A DNA stretch of 64,000 bases from Rhynchonema sp. JSB1_4 (GCA_030248065.1 JASAMV010002789.1:1-64000); one strand, 5' to 3'; numbered from the stretch's first letter, positions 23,001-38,862 are shown. Numbers and translations are program-made. Notes: generated by a model from the letters alone, not told the origin.

Positions 23001-26000
23001 TTCTGTTTTTTCCACCGGGTCGGTGTACAGGACAAGACACATTTGAGCATGATACTTAACTGGCATCAAAACCAATGACGCACAACATTCTGGTCTGTGG
23101 GAACATCTATATCTGTCCATGACTTCTAATTTTTATTGCGAGAAGATCCATCTAAAGACATGGTCACCACGGGCCAAAATGTTTCACTTCTTGCGTTTGT
23201 AAACAAAGCGTGAAGGATGGTGTGTTACACAAATGCCATGCCAATGTGATTAACATAAAATGACGTGCAATCGAAAAAACAAATCTATTGCCGACCTGCT
23301 GTGATTCGTCAATAACGCTGTCACTTTGTTGTGCTGCCAATAAATGCAGACGCTCATGCAATTCGTGCAGATTGTGGTCGTGTTGCTGGTCACATACGGC
23401 CGGCGTCTGTGGCAGACTACTGCCTGCGGTGCCCGTTGAACCTATAAACATGTATGCTGCGTGAAACATCACCGCTTGCAGACATGTGCGACTCGTCATT
23501 GAAAATTCAGGTGCTTATTTGCCAATATTATGGTTGTCGGGCGTGGCCTGAACCTGTTTGCTACCACAATTACTTGTTTTTTTACTCATCTGGGTGGCTA
23601 AGACCTGTTTAGGCAGTTTGGAGTGAAAGCAGTGAGTTTTATCCATTTCGTCACATTTCGTGAATGGGCGGTGCACTACGACATAGCGCACAAAAAGAGG
23701 TGTTATACAATAACACTTGCTCAAACAGTCCAGACCCTGAGACAACGCTCATTCGCCATGGCAACATCACCGGGAAAGCAAATATATATGGCGAAACTTC
23801 ACAAAAAACTGTTTCAGATTCACCAGAACCGGACATTAATTGCAAAGTCCCACAACCCAACAGATACCCTGTTGCTGCACAGTAGAATTCTGTGCCGGCT
23901 GGGCATTTGCATTGGTGGTGGGCACAACCGGGAAGGTGGGTGGCGCATTGCTGGTCACCTGCGCCGAGGGGGGTTGCGTGACCGCTGGTGTGCCGCCTGT
24001 CGAAGCGTCACCGCCACTAGGCGCTGCCAGTGACGCTTTCGGTGCACCGGACACCTGTAATTCGGTTCGTGATTCATTAACGGGAGTGTGGGAAGAACAC
24101 AGTCATCATTCCTTGCAGTGACATAATCGGGAGCCAGCAGTTTCGGTCCATCCCTCCCAAGTAGTGATATGACTGAGGATCAAACGTTACGTACGTGATC
24201 ACAGGAAGGATTTAACTGAGGGAAAAGTACTGGTGTGCTACGTAATCGTGAAGAGTGCTGACTATTCAGCCGCTGTCTTCTTTATAGCTACAGACAACTC
24301 CGCCCTTGATATAGTCTGTTGATTATATTTCGACATAGTGTATAAGCCCCATTCAGCGATGTTTGGAGCGGGCTTTCACCGCCGCCATCTAAAAATACAC
24401 CACCCACGCAGGCCCCGCCCCGCCCATTTCTTTCCCGCCCCCCCCCCCCCATATAAATACCGCACTGCACCGCAGCGACACCGCACGACTTACGTAGGTC
24501 ACTGTAAAACATTCTCAGCTCAACTATACCGAAGCACAAGCAATCAATTGCACTCACAAACGATCGGAGCGCTTTGTCCAAATCGTGTATATTTGCCAAC
24601 GACGCGCTGGGCGGCCCAGCAGCAGTCGCACTACTTAGTGACACGCTATCACTGGTGTCATGTGACTGCTGTTGATTGACCACAGCTGCAATTGCAAATG
24701 CATTTGGTTGAGGTTGGGTGCAGCAAACTCGGTATCGATCAGTTTAATATTCACTATAGACATGAAGCACGGCTCATCGTTGTGACAATGTGAGCGGGTG
24801 GTTCGTTGAGAAAATCTACTTAGGAAAAATGAAGACAATTAATAACAAAAGATATCCACTACTCACCAGCTGAACCGGGCTCAGACAAGGACGTCTCCGG
24901 TACTGACTCAACGGCGAAGCGGCCTTGTTTCTGTTTGCCAGTTAGCACGGCAACGGAGGCTTTCTGAAAATTTGGTGATGCTTATTTACCACTAGTTGAT
25001 ACGTACACCCACCAGAACTGATTTGCAACCGATTTCAATAGAGTCTGAAATTAGCTACAGAGTACTTTACCTAACTAGAACAGACCAACCACCAAAATCT
25101 TGTCGAGAACCAAACAGGCAAAGGTTCCGACAGTTCAGTATAGGTGCACCCGGTAGTTCGGTAGCAGCACACTTAGGTACGGTGAAACATCAGTTGTAAG
25201 CAGCAGCAGTGCACAAATAACTCAATAAGTCAACTGGTATCAGCGATATAGTAAAAGAGTGAGAGATTGGTGCATGCCACACCAAAGCTGTGCAGTCGGT
25301 ATCAAACATGGTGGTCGGATGGTTAGTCTAGTCCATTGAAGTAATTTTGTGCAGCCGGCATAAATACGAAACAAAGCTTTAGGTAAACTGGACCGAACCG
25401 CGCAGTCAAGTTTGATACCGACAGGCATGTGTACAAAGAGTGTTAGAGATCCCCACGGATATGCATTTCTAAAGTCACTTGTTGTATTGCATGCTGACAA
25501 AGTTGCTTCAGTTCCACCTAAATTTACTAGGATAGAGCTGTTATGAAATGCACACCCACATGACCAACGAAAGTAGCACCCCACACATCAGCATTAGTAA
25601 GTAAAGTAGTCTGTTAGCGAAACCAGTGTTAGCGATAGTAGCAGTGGCAGCAAAAGCATAGAACGCACAAAAATAAAATAATAATTCGTGTTTCAACATT
25701 TACCCGGCTTTGCGCAGCCGACGGCGGATTCGAACTATTTGGTGAGTTGGATTTCGGTATGTAGAACTGCGCCGACTGTTGACTGGTTATGGTGGAGGTG
25801 GCGCTGCTCGGTCCGCCCGATGGCACGCGTACGCGCGATTGCGACTGTTGTTGACCTGTCGCCGATGGTGTGGGTACAGGGCCGGTCGCGTGCACGGGCT
25901 GACGTCCGATTGCGGTGGATTTCTGTGCGAATTCAAATTCAATGGTAAAATGAAATTTTAGGCAGGTGTGTGCAAATAGGGTGGCAACACACACAAGTAG

Positions 26001-28012
26001 GTGGGCAGGTCGAGGTAATATAAGGTAAGATAGGAAGGCATCAACCTTGATGATCGGTCACATCTTACTATAGTTTGAGCTTGTGTTAAGGTATTATCAT
26101 GGGAAACGGGTCAGGAAAACCGCACCAAACCGATCACCAAATCTTGATACCCGTTACAATACAGTATGTGTGACACCTCAGACAACGGCAGTGACTTTGG
26201 TGCCTCACTGACGATACGACATCAGGCCAGTTAGTAGTGAGAAGCAAACTCGCAAAGTTTTGAGTAAAAAACGACGCAAAAAAACTAAAAACCCCGATAA
26301 TGCACACCACTCATTACGAACGTCGCTTCTCAGCGAAACAAAAACATCAAACAATAAAAATGGAAGCAAATTTCGGATCAGGCATAATCCCACAAGCCTA
26401 ACATTACGTTTGCTCTTGTTTGGGGCGGGCCAATAGCAGAAATTCGCCAGTTTCACAGTGAACCTTGTTGAATGCTGAATTAAATCACACGACGCACAAA
26501 GCATGACACGCACTCTCAACCACACACATTTTCACAACATTCTCTATTCTATCAAACTTTTGAAACATCACGATTCGAGAAAAACGAAGGTTGAAAACAA
26601 GTGAATATCGAAAATTGGAAGCACGCGGCTATTCTACCGAAGTTCACAACAGTTGCGGAAAATTGCTCACAAGGAATTTTTGTCAAAAACAGGGAACTAT
26701 TTTTTAGATGGGTTACGACACGACTAAACGAGGTAGCTACTTTTCCCGACAAGTCACACACACCTACACACACAATCGCACCTGCTGCACGGGTCTGTGC
26801 GTGGGCGTCGCCCATCCAGATGTGCCGTAGCAGCGGGTAGCAGCGCTACGCTGATGTTTCAAACCAAGTGCACTCGATGACTGTGCACGACCACGAAAAC
26901 CATAGTTCGGTTGGTGCTGTGGCGTTTCCAAAAGGACATACCGGTGTTGAGAGAATGACGATGGCAGCCAGTTAACGTGCATCAGCGCTGTGCGACCATC
27001 AACGAACTGGGGGTGGTGTGGTGAGTGAACAAATGTTGTGTTTGTTAGTGGGGGATTGCGAACTTGGTGATCGGATCACTCTTTATCACATGAGTTGTCT
27101 TTTGAATTGACGGTGTCCCGATTTACTTCACCCCCTCATTCCGTCCGACCAGGGTAAATACCCTTCCCAACAAGCTAACCTTCAAGCTGGTAAAAATTTA
27201 TGACAGCTGGTAAAAATTTATGACAGCAGCAAACACCCAAATATCGTAAGTTAAAAAAACTCCCTTGTGAACCCGATCACCAAGTTATTTATTATACGTA
27301 CCTGCCCACGGCAAGGCATTAGTTCAGAAGCGTGCACCAAAACAAACATTGTGGTTTGTGGCAGCACAAGAACAGCTTGCGTGTATAAAAAAGGTGCTTC
27401 CCAATCTGTGTGAGTTAGCGTCAGATAATCACAGGCCAAACTAAAAACCCAATATCATTCGCCTAAAAACAACCGTGTTAAGTCAAAGTCAGTTGGCACC
27501 CATCAACAGCAAACAATCTCATACACACACGTGAGCCAACCAGGGTAACAAGCCGCTGTGCAAATTATAACTCGATCAAACACAACAGCGTCCAAAGGTT
27601 TGCTCCACCTCTGACGACTTAGCACACTTGTGCTACCAAAGTTGAACTTTTTGTTTTCTCAGCACGTCAGATCACATATACATCATACTTTCTAATGGGT
27701 TGTCAATTTTATTCACCACTGCTGCTAAAACGAACACCACAAAAATAATATCCAACAAAACCCCCCATACGCACCTTTTGCACAACGACGCCCGTTTCCC
27801 CAGCATCCTGTGGCGCAGCTGGTGGCAATGTGATTCCCTGTTGTGCACCGGCCGCATTGAGGTCGCCTTGCGTGTTCAGGTACGAATAACGACGTTCCAA
27901 TGCCGGGCTCACGTCTGCGGCTGTCACAACCAAACCAACGGCTGTTTCGGGGTCATCCTGGGACAGTGGGATATATTGCGATTTCGTGTTGTACTGCATT
28001 GCGAAAAACCAG
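20087..28012 (-). other. wnk: WNK C-terminal disordered tail and coiled coil
   Basis: Exons 27775-28012, 26782-27006, 25704-25922, 24867-24963, 24558-24685, 23868-24054, 23296-23441, 22885-23002, 22486-22583, 21928-22126, 21450-21592, 21001-21059, 20743-20854, 20280-20364 and 20087-20166; from 27006 onward every phase matches. Exon 24867-24963 carries GRFAV, an RFxV-type docking motif. Exons 21001-21059 and 20743-20854 encode an acidic stretch ([18 protein letters not shown]) running into a basic coiled coil ([17 protein letters not shown]), the usual late WNK feature. The final exon reads [20 protein letters not shown] before TAA. Confidence 0.82.
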
Positions 28013-31000
28013 CTGACTGAAACACCAAAAAAGATACGAAATTGTTAGACGGTGGTTTATAATTCTTCTCGCCTGAACTATGCATGTACGGTAGAACCGC
28101 ATTTTCCACACTCCAGGCGCATGACGGAACAAAATCCAGCATTGACATCGCGCTATGACGCAGCATTCCAAAAAACACAGGCGAAATCACAAAACTTGAC
28201 ACTTATTCTCACCACCCTACCTTGGCCACATCCACCACTTTCTGCAGTTGTTCCACGCACGTGTCGCGCTGTTCAGCTGTCAGCAGTTCCTTTTCAATCT
28301 GAAAGTGATTTTTCTAATCATATCATTTGACTGCTAATTAATTTTATCGTCCAGTTAATTATGCAGAGAGCATGTAGCGGGTGGGGTAGAAAATCCCGAA
28401 AAAAGAAATAACGGAAAATACAATCCCAAAAATCACAGTGGGTGGTCCATAACGTGAGGGGTCTGCCGACGTAAAAAGTACAACCAAACAACATACACCA
28501 ACCAAAGTTTCAGCAATTTCGCTCGGTCTGTCGGTGTCGGGCGCAAACTGAAAGGTGACGTTGCGCGCCGTGGTTTCCAACTGAGCGCTGATCAACTGCA
28601 AGTAAGCAATAAAATATTTAAATAATAAAAAAAGATTGCAATTTTTGTTGCACATTTGCAAGCAGCCTGCTTTCCCATTGCCCGCCGATGCAAAAAAACA
28701 ACCTGTGCATTGAGTTTCAATAGAATGGCCGAACCGTCTTCTTCAGGGCTGTCCAACAGCAACACCAACACCTGACATCAAGCTGACGTGGGCGCAATAA
28801 AAAATCCAAAAAATTTCTAAACTGATACTGAATAATGCAAACTGGTGCATCAGATGAATATAAAAACTGAGGGAAGAGGAGAAGATTAAACTGTAATAAG
28901 TTACCGTGTAGGACGAAGGTACACGAGGCAACTCTGAGCTCGGTGTACTATCTGGGTCCGGCTGTTGAGAAAATTCATGAGGTTAGCTTGAAGAATAAAA
29001 GCATGCCGACCAAATGTTTTGCAATTGACATTTGGTCCAAAGTTGTTCATTGACAAACAATCGGCTGTTCCGGGTCCTGATTGAAACATCTAAAAACACA
29101 ATCCCACACAGCCACCATGTACCTCACTGCCATCGGTCTCCGTCTGCAAGCCAAGCACTTTGATTTTGAGATTATTCGGATTCTTCGGCCGTCGCGCCGA
29201 CTTTCGATGTTTGGTGTGCTGCTGTGATGTTGCACCCGTGACCGTGTTGTGCGTGCTGATGTCGCTCGTCGCACTGCAAACATTGACCCGGTTTTACTGG
29301 CATCAAAGCACGGTTTGGTCGAGCTCGGGGTCCCATGTGACTTTTGTGCAACAAATTGGAACAAATACACGAACATTTATACACAAAACATCACGTGGCC
29401 GGTGTCCCCCGAGCCTGATGCCAGCCAAGTGCATATATAGGCTTTGACCTTATATGCACAGGCAGTTTCATCACACAGAGAAAAAGATGAAAGAAGCAAA
29501 AAATAAAATAACGCACTCAGACGAATTGCCGCCAGATGCATCGGGTACCTTCAGCAGTTGCTCAGATTGGCTCACCTTCAAGCCACCCGGGGCGTTTTCC
29601 TGCCAAATGTAGAAAAAAGTTCATCGAAAAGATTTTTATGCGAGTTATCTAACTTGGTGATCGGACCGGACCTGTCGCTGAATTGTTTAGCGTCAGACAA
29701 CCGAAAAGAGGATTACTTTACGTTATGCAATCTATCCTGCCGTTTTAGAAGCAATCACTGAACCGTTCCACATCTTGTGCAGCATGCAGAAATTGTTCTA
29801 AATGCATGCGAACTGCATTCACCGACAGATCATCACCAGGTGCACCAACCAAGTCATCATCACTCAGTGCGATGGCACCAGATGGCTGCCACATGGTCCA
29901 AAAGGTCCGGTCCAAGTGCAACATACTTTCTGCGAATCAGTCCTCTCAATACCGCCAGCGGCCTGTTGGTCTTGTAGTTTCTCCTTCGCCTGTTGTTCCT
30001 TGATTTCCTGCAACTTCTGATGTAATTGCTCCTCCTCCTTCTTCTTCGCCTCTTCATTTGCCGTTCGTTCCCGCTCGATTCGATGCAGTTCTCGGTCCTG
30101 ACAAGGAGGTTCGCAATTATTTATTATTCTGTTATCATTGTGTCATAATAAAACATTAAAATAAGATAATGACGAATAGTTGACAACTGACCTTGAGCAG
30201 TTTACTAATTCGGTCTTGTATTAATTTGGTCACCGTTCGACTATCTTCTTCGATTATTAGTTGCGATTCGACCTGATATTAAAAATTAACATAAAAATTG
30301 AAAAAATACATTATAACGCAGGCACTTTGTTTGACAACCAAACACATGAGCAAAAATAAACCAAACCATTTCTCTGGTCACTTCATCCGGTTTGTCAATG
30401 TTTAGGTCGAAATTGAATTGTATCGCTTCGTTCTCTTTCTGTTTATATTCCTTGCGCTTTTTCTCATCCAAAACACGTAGTAGCATTTGCAGCTAAAAAA
30501 TATGAGGTCCAGGTTAGGTCGGTGATGTGCCATTGATTAAAAGGTCAAACAACCAAATAAAAGATCCCGGAAAGAGTTTACCTCGTCAGATTGACCCGAT
30601 ATGACGGCATCCCGATTTTTGATCTCCACCCGTAATCCAATCAGTTCTTCAGGCATGAAAAAATCGTGCAACAGCAGCTCGCGTATTGTGTACCTGTGAC
30701 AGAAAAATCACTGTTTCATCGATAGGCACAGAATGCCCTCAAACATATAGCAAAAATCAGAAATGACACCCAAAAATTGAGTAAATGATTCAATGGAGGA
30801 TAAAATCCCACCTTTCAGCGGGATGCAGCCGTGTGCACCGATCGATAATATCACGAATTTCAGGGTATTGTTGTGGAATGCGTTCGAAACATTGTGGCTT
30901 GACACCCTGCAAACGCAGTCTCGGTCGCAAATTAGTGAAACAGTACTAAATCAAAATATCACTCGGTCCTATTTACACACAAATTCTAGTGTTTCACTGT

Positions 31001-34000
31001 GTGACCAACCCCGGTGACTTTCTTGTAGATCTGCGCCGGGAATTGACATTCGGTGTAGGGGTACTCGCTGGTGACCATCTCCAACATACACATACCGAAA
31101 GCGTACACATCCACTGACTCATCGTATTGCTCTTCGTACATCTCGGGCGCCATGAACTCGGGGGTACCTGTAGTCGTGCACGCACATTATAGTGGACATT
31201 ATCTGGTTGAGCAGTTCCTTCGAGTTGAGAGGCTGTTTGGTCTAAGAGATGGACTCTGGAGCACGCAACAATCAGTAACATTCACAATCTAACCAATGAC
31301 AGATTTGGCGAAGCTTTTGTTCTTCAACGTTGCGAGGCCCAAATCGCCGATTTTTACGGATCCGGTTGTACCCGTAATGAAAATGTTGTCGCATTTGAGA
31401 TCGCGATGGATAACCTGTTCAAGTTGTCATTATTTTTATTGAAACAAAGTGTCAAACAGAGTTTATACCTGCGGATTTCTTGAATGCAGAAAATTGAGTC
31501 CTTTCAAGATCTGTCGACACCAGGACTTGAGCACTTTGATGTTGATACGTTTGAAACGACGCAGGTACCTGCAACAGAAAAAGGCTGCTTATATCCGTGA
31601 AATTTACACCCTGTTTTGTATTTATTTTATTGTCTGTAAGATTTACACTTGTTTTTTATAATGTTGAAAATTATTGCATGTACTGTGAATTTGTAACTGT
31701 GCTCCTTCCACCTTTTTGTTGTTTTTCACTCGGTGGTGAAACACTCGGTCACAAACAAAAAACAGGCTGTTTTGTTTAACATCCCTGTTCAGCTTATGAC
31801 ATCACTTTCCCTTCTCCAAACTGCACGTACATACCCTGGTGTGGTGTAACAGCTGACGAGCAACCCACAAGCAGCGCCGCACCTAACGTTTCTGTTGTGC
31901 GTGGAAAAAGAAATAAATAACACAACGCCCCCGCACCCGGAAACGTGTCCACAAGCTGGAAGTTCACCCATTCTTCGTAAATTTGCAACACCTGGTACTT
32001 AGTGGGGCTCCAGTATTTTCAGTCGGTGAAAAAGTCTTGTTTTGTTCCTTCCTGACGGTCGTAATCAGCTCCGTGCTGTTACGTGACCCACCGCCCTGTT
32101 ATCAGTAAACACATTTTAGAACGAAAAAACGCCTGCGTCCCCGCATAAAAACTATACCAACACGACACTACCAGCTAACAACAATCAGTGAAAAAATCTG
32201 AGCAATCACGCATTATTTTGGCATTTCTCCCACTTACAGTCACGCAATGTGCACGCTGCCAAGTCAAACAAAACGTCACACACAATCAAGTCACATAATA
32301 GCTGCATTTATCTGAATGGTTCAGCAGTTGAATATCGTGGCCACGCAGTTTGTTATCTGCGCAGACTCAGATTGAAATAGCTAATCCCCAATCATTCACA
32401 AGCTCAAATGCTTCATTCTGGGTTTGGGTACGGAATTCAGATGAACATTAGGGATTGGGCAATCTCGGGTATCAGTAAACAAAAAATGTAGGCGTACGGT
32501 GTCGGGTACCCCCAACCCCGAATCAGGATGAGAAGCAGAATTGGCAAAAACTACCAGGAAGTCGGGTTGAAAAGCACGTGCAGAACTAGTAAAGATTAAT
32601 AGCAAGCCTCGGTTCACAAAATGTACATCCCGGCTTTTCCTACGTCGTTGAGACATTTGTCACTTTTTCCATACATGATATGACTTTAGTGTACTGGGGG
32701 ACCTTGGTTTTTGTCTGGTGACAGCTCTGGTATATCACCTGCTCTATCTGAAATGTGCCTGAACATAAATCATGCCAAAAAGCCACGCTGCCGCAGTACC
32801 ACTAGTTAGAACAAAACCCAGGTGGAAAGTTCCCCCATCAAACTGTGATTTATTTATATTTATTGTTCTCGCAATACACTTAACATAATCATTATCTGCA
32901 AATTTGCACGTCCCGACCTGGTGTATTACAACATTTTGTCGCAAACAAAAAATTGACGCATACCCACGCGCCTGTACGTACCGTGCTGGTACGAAACTCA
33001 ACATGTGCACACCATGTAGACAGACACCAGACATATTTGTGTGCATGTGCGCAATTTTGCATGTAATTGACACACTGCCAAAAACCGTTTATGCGCAACC
33101 GGCTGACGGTAAATTCACAAGTGCGCAACAGTTTTCGAAAATAGTTTCGTTGCACTGCAATTGGTCTTAGCGTGCAGACACTTGGCCACAACACCGATCA
33201 ACATATTTGGACTGTATTTCTGAGCTGAACAACCAGGTGCTGTTTCACTGTAACACAGACGTAACTTCTCTCATCTACAACTACAACTTTTGTCTAACGT
33301 TCGTATTACACCTACTTGACACCACCTCTGAAGCGAACAGTCACTAATATCAATCACCTTCAAGCATAGACACACGGTGGTTGACTTTTAGTTCAAAACA
33401 ATTTTTTCTTCACTTGACATAAAAACACATTTGACGAATGCAATGCACGTGCAGCTGATTTGGCAGCACGCCACACAAAAAGAAAACACAAAAATTTCGA
33501 AAAGTGATGCACCAAAACAGCTAAAAAACGTAAAACGATGGCGCCAGTCTGTCGCGTAAAACAAAGCATGGTATTACAAGCTGGTCAAGAGTTTTCTGCA
33601 GAATACCAACCAACAAGAACATTCCATAAAGTATAAAAGTCAACGTAGGAACCACACCTTGTAGCAGTAACAAACCGCCCCCATCAAATGAAGAAAATTA
33701 CCACCAGCATTCACAATTTTTTCTCCCCTGCCACATTGGCTGAGTGGGTACATGTATAACAAAACGTTCAGCTCTGTAGCTAGCTGCACATTCAGTCAGT
33801 CAGCTTGGTCTGCACATTCACTGGTAGTCCACAAAGCACATAGAAAACAGCCCCGGGCGTCATGGCAATTTATAAGCATTGACTTGACTGCACCAGCTAA
33901 CTGGACTATGCATGGCACATGCCATAATAAAAACGACCGTTCCGTCTTTGCCGCGTGGACGTGGGTAATAATGAACGGCCTAACCAGTTAGGAACCTCAA

Positions 34001-37000
34001 CTTTATCAAGTCTTTTTTTGCCGGAGACGCTTCCGGATTTGGTTCAAACCCCGCCTTATGGTTCCCTGCCTGCGGTCCTCCAGTCAGTAAGCGCTGCAAG
34101 ACTTTTTGGCTTGCTGTTTCGTTAAAACACCATGTTTCGTTAAAAATCGAAACATGACCACTCGCAAAGAAAGCAGGGACGCGAATTACATGACCTCTGC
34201 AGTCACACACTCAGAGACGGTAACTACGCACGGTCTTTTTTCACCGTCAAATATGGGTCAACGAGCCAAATTTGGTACAAATAATGGAAATCAAATTGTT
34301 CAACTGCTCAAAAACTTACATTTTCAACGTGCCAGATGTCATTAGTTCGGTGACAAGCACAATATATTTCCTCGGTTTATCCGTTGGTCCGGTTGATTTC
34401 TCCCAATAATCATAGAATCGCACAATATTCGGGTGTTGCAGACCTTTGAGCATTTCGGCCTCCTCGCGAAATCGATGCCTCTCGCTGCGATTCAGTTTGG
34501 ATTCCTGGGAAACAAAGGGCGGAATTGTTAACTTTCGTTTTTTCATAACTTAACTTCATCAATGGAAATAAAAATCACAAAACTTTTGATCACATGCAGA
34601 AATTTTTTAGCCGGTAAAAAAGCTGAAAACTTTATACATATGCTTGTGCAATGCAGGTAAAAACCTGGTTTTATTTCTCAGTCCGTCACAATAAAATAAA
34701 CAGCAATCATTGCATCCATATGTTTCATCTGGCCAATGCCGAAGAACCCACAACAATCATATTCCTTCTTTCCTGTCAATGATTTCATTCATAGTTACAT
34801 TTCGTGCTTTGAATACCAACCTGCAGTTCACACCAGGCCACCGCCACACCGGTCTCAGTGTCCAGCCCCCTGTAAACGGTCTTGAACGAGCCACGACCCA
34901 ATTCTTCGTCGAATTTCAAGAATCTGCCCATCGGCGATCGATCCACCGGTTTCTCCTCGTAATCGTCATCCTCCTCCTCAACCACTGCGGAGGGCTCGGA
35001 CACGTCTGAGAAGAGGAACTTAGATAAAAAAGATCAAACATAGTGATTGACAATACACCAACCACCGCAATGAGAGCAGAATGTACCCAAATCCATCAAC
35101 GAACCAGCCGTGCTTTCCACCGACTCCATCGTTTCAACGTGCAGTGGTTCCCCGTTCTCCACAATTTGCTTGTCCATCTCTTCGGCTTCGGACACAATCG
35201 GCACGGCTGACTCCAGCATCTGGTCGACTTCATCCGTTGGCGTGCAAATGTCTGAAATCGATAGGTATAATTACTATGGGCCTGTCCGTGCTTTGGCTGC
35301 TTCAGGATATGATTAACACGTTCTTTCTGATGATAGCCAACTGCAGATTGTTTTAGTAGTGCGACACGCATGTTTATGCCGTCAATTAAACATTTCCACA
35401 TCAGCTGCAGTGTGCCGAGCGTAACTTTGATGACAACGCAATGAACTGTATGCAACCGACCTTCGCTTGTCTGATCCTCCACACCCACAGCCACATCCGT
35501 GCTGCTCGCATCCGATCGTTTCTTCAAGTCTTCTATTTGCACAATCATGTCTGGCGACGACATACCCTGAAACACCAAGGCCACTCATTCTTTGCGTAAC
35601 GAACTATGAGAGGAGAACCTTTTGGTGCCGCTCGTGAAGCACATGGCAATGACCGAATCTGGTCAGAAGTTTAGGTCGCGTATTTCTTTGTATTTCCCAA
35701 TTTATGGGGCCCTTGATTTCAACAGGGACAAAAATCGTTTCTAGTCAGACACGTCCGCGTAAACAATTCCAAAGGCTGATAGAATAGAAATCAGGGGAAT
35801 CAGAAAACCTTGAAATATCCTTGATTGACATAACTCACGTGACCAAAGCAGATCACATTATAAAGTCACAAACCTGACCTCTTCTTCGCGTACTTGAACA
35901 AAAACCAACCTGTTCATGAGGCAGCTTGAACTGTACGACTTGTCCGACAGCGCCAGTGGTGGGCGTTGCGATCGAGTTGCGATGTTTCAGTGCACTTACA
36001 TATGGACTCAACATACTGGATTCACCGGATATGGACGATTTCTGGCTCGGGGATAGGGACCCCGAAGCCGAACCGCTAAACGGATACTCGGGGGTTCCGG
36101 GCCCATCGGCGTTTTTGTCGCCTGAAATTGAAATGGTGCGATTCCGTAAGCTTTGTAAGATCGGTGTCTATGCATAATAAATAAATAAACTATTGTGCAC
36201 CGCGCTAAGCACTAACCAGATTTGCATCCGACTGATCGCCAAATTTAATAAATTGATCGCGAAATTTCACATTATAGTTCCACTTCCGCATACCTGAACT
36301 CCTCCTATCCCTCGGATGTCGATATTGTTGCGCAAACCTGGCACGGGACAGCCAATCCTCCTGCAACACACTTTCAGTTAAATTTGCTTGATGGATCGCT
36401 TATAACCACCATGTTGACAACAACATCAAAACATGGAAAATAAAACATCAAGCACGACACGACCTATGTATGTACCTGCAGTTGTTTGAGCCGAATGCGT
36501 TCTTCCGACATCAATTCATTCGTGGTCGCAGCGGCAGCGGCCCGTTTACGTGCCTCGTCCGCACTCGGCGCCTCCTCGATCCGGGCCATACGGCGGTCGC
36601 GCATCAGCGCACGTCGACTGGCCGACGAGCCGACATCGTCCGAATGGATGCGACCTGCAAACAGCAAATCGGGGTGATTAGGGGGTCATGCGAACGGGCA
36701 GTGCATTACACAAGACATGCGCAGTCAGTCAGGCACAGGCAGGTGGCGTCGGCCAGATGTTTACTTGGCAGCTTTCCACTTCAGTCAAGTTTCCACGCGC
36801 AGCCATTTCAACCAAGAAAAGAGCATCACAAAGCTTTGTTAGATGGGTAGCTCGCCTAATCAACGGTGTAATTCCAGGAAATATGAGCTATTGGTACCAT
36901 GTTAACAAGAGCGGGCTTTTACACAAACAACCATTTGTTGGTATTGCACACAAACACGCCATGTTATTTGATGGGCTGAAATTTCATCGAATTCAGTCAG

Positions 37001-38862
37001 AAATTATCGGTCACGGCAAAGCAACAGCATGAGATGGGAAGCCTCTTTTAGGAAGGGGTCTGATATCCTGCTTGGTTGGTGATAGATGGGTGTTGTTAAA
37101 ATTGTAGCCTGAGGCCTGCTGACCTGATACAATTACTGTTATGTGCTTGTTTCAGCACGTTATTTGCATTATATGCGAAACATTTTTGTCCAATTACCAA
37201 CTGTGATACCGCCCGAGCTACCGACGTTGCACTTCCCCAGAGATCAAAATCATAGCGACTAGATGTTTGGCTGGACACTGAAAATGTCATGCATTCAAAC
37301 AGACAGACACGCACACACACACACACAAACGACACGCATGCATGAAGATGGACGAACACTCACTTATAATTTTGAAGTTCTTGAACTTGAACGGTGACGC
37401 TGCAACAAGGAACACCAAAATGACATTAAAAAACAGAGAAAAAGAAAATGTCCACGTCAGGTCAAAGTGCAAAAACAGCACTCCGATGAGCTTAAAAACT
37501 AAAAATTATGTAATCTCTCAAACGGAAAACTGATAAAAAAACGGGTGGTGCCTAAATGTAGCTCCAGACCTGCCACCATGCGCGTCCTGCGGTGCGACTA
37601 ACATGCTCGCGTAAGTTCAGAAGATGAAAATTGGTGATAGGGGCTCATTGATTAGGAAAACGTTTGAGAATCTTGACCAGCATTTCTCAGACACAAGTTA
37701 ATCGATAAGCCAAAAAACTCAAGCTCGCAAATTTGACACAGATATCGAGAATTGCTAGTCACGCCGATACCAATTTTCCGCATCTCAGAACTCGTCACGA
37801 TTACCAACGAGATGCTGGCTTTGGCTCGCAATTGGTAAACTAATCTCAGTGATCATTGCGGGTGACGCACTACCCCAGTACGAGCATACGTAAATCACAA
37901 TCAAATAACTAGCGGATATGAAAAAACAGCTAAACCCGTCTGTTTATCTGACAAACTCACAACCACGTGCTAGCCAACCTACCTGCGCACATAAGCACAC
38001 AACTAAAAAAACAGAACCACCACACACGCCTAAAGAAAGGCCAACGCCAACGTCTGGCCAACTAGTTCGAACCTCGTTGGAAAACATTCGGTGCTCCGGG
38101 CGATCGGGCTTCCATCACGGTTTCGGACATGTGCCTGGGTCGGTCGGGTCCTCCATCCATCGAAGTCGGCGACCCGTCCTGCTCCTGTTGCCGTGTGATT
38201 ATGCGCAGTGCGTTGTCGCTAGATCCCGATCGGTGCACCCCCGGGGGTTGCGAGGTTGACGGAGTCCGCGTCAACACCATTGATGTCAGATCGGTGGTGG
38301 ACTCCGCGGGCGAACAGGGCGGAGTGGGGATCTTGCCATTGGTGCTGGCCAACGACGCGCTTGATTGTTCACGATAGTATTTGGCCATCATCACAGCCAC
38401 GTTCGACACGCGAGGCAGTGAGCTTGCAGATTCAGGGGTGCTCAATGACTTTGTGCTCGACGTTTCTGAATTGGTGGCAATATTGGTGGGTGAGCCTAAA
38501 ACACGACAACACGCTCACAGAAAGTGTTGAATACTTGGAAGCATTAGCAGCTAGGAGGGAGGGGTGGAGAAGGTGATAGGCACGATACTAGTGCACTTAC
38601 AAGAGTTCAAAAAAGCCACAGGTGACAGGAACTGCAAACCTTGCCGATTCACTCTCAAGCAGGAGTGGCGGGGGGGGGGGGGGGGGCCCAAAACCGGGGG
38701 GGGGGGGGGACGGAGGGTACCTTGCAACCTCTTTATGGTTTTAGGCAAAAATGGGTGTTTTTCGACCCCCCCAATCGCGCGCCCGCGCAAACCTTCCGAT
38801 AATCATTCTGGCAATTCCCAAAACAAAAAACCGCCAAAACAAAAAACCCCCCCCCCGCACGA

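Noticed and set aside
34020..34110. tRNA-like B-box word (GGTTCAAACCC)
   Set aside because: I could not fold a cloverleaf with matching acceptor and anticodon arms around it.
37574..37602. Short exon-like segment in a WNK intron
   Set aside because: Exons at 38073-38495 and 37364-37399 join in phase without it, and including it breaks the frame.
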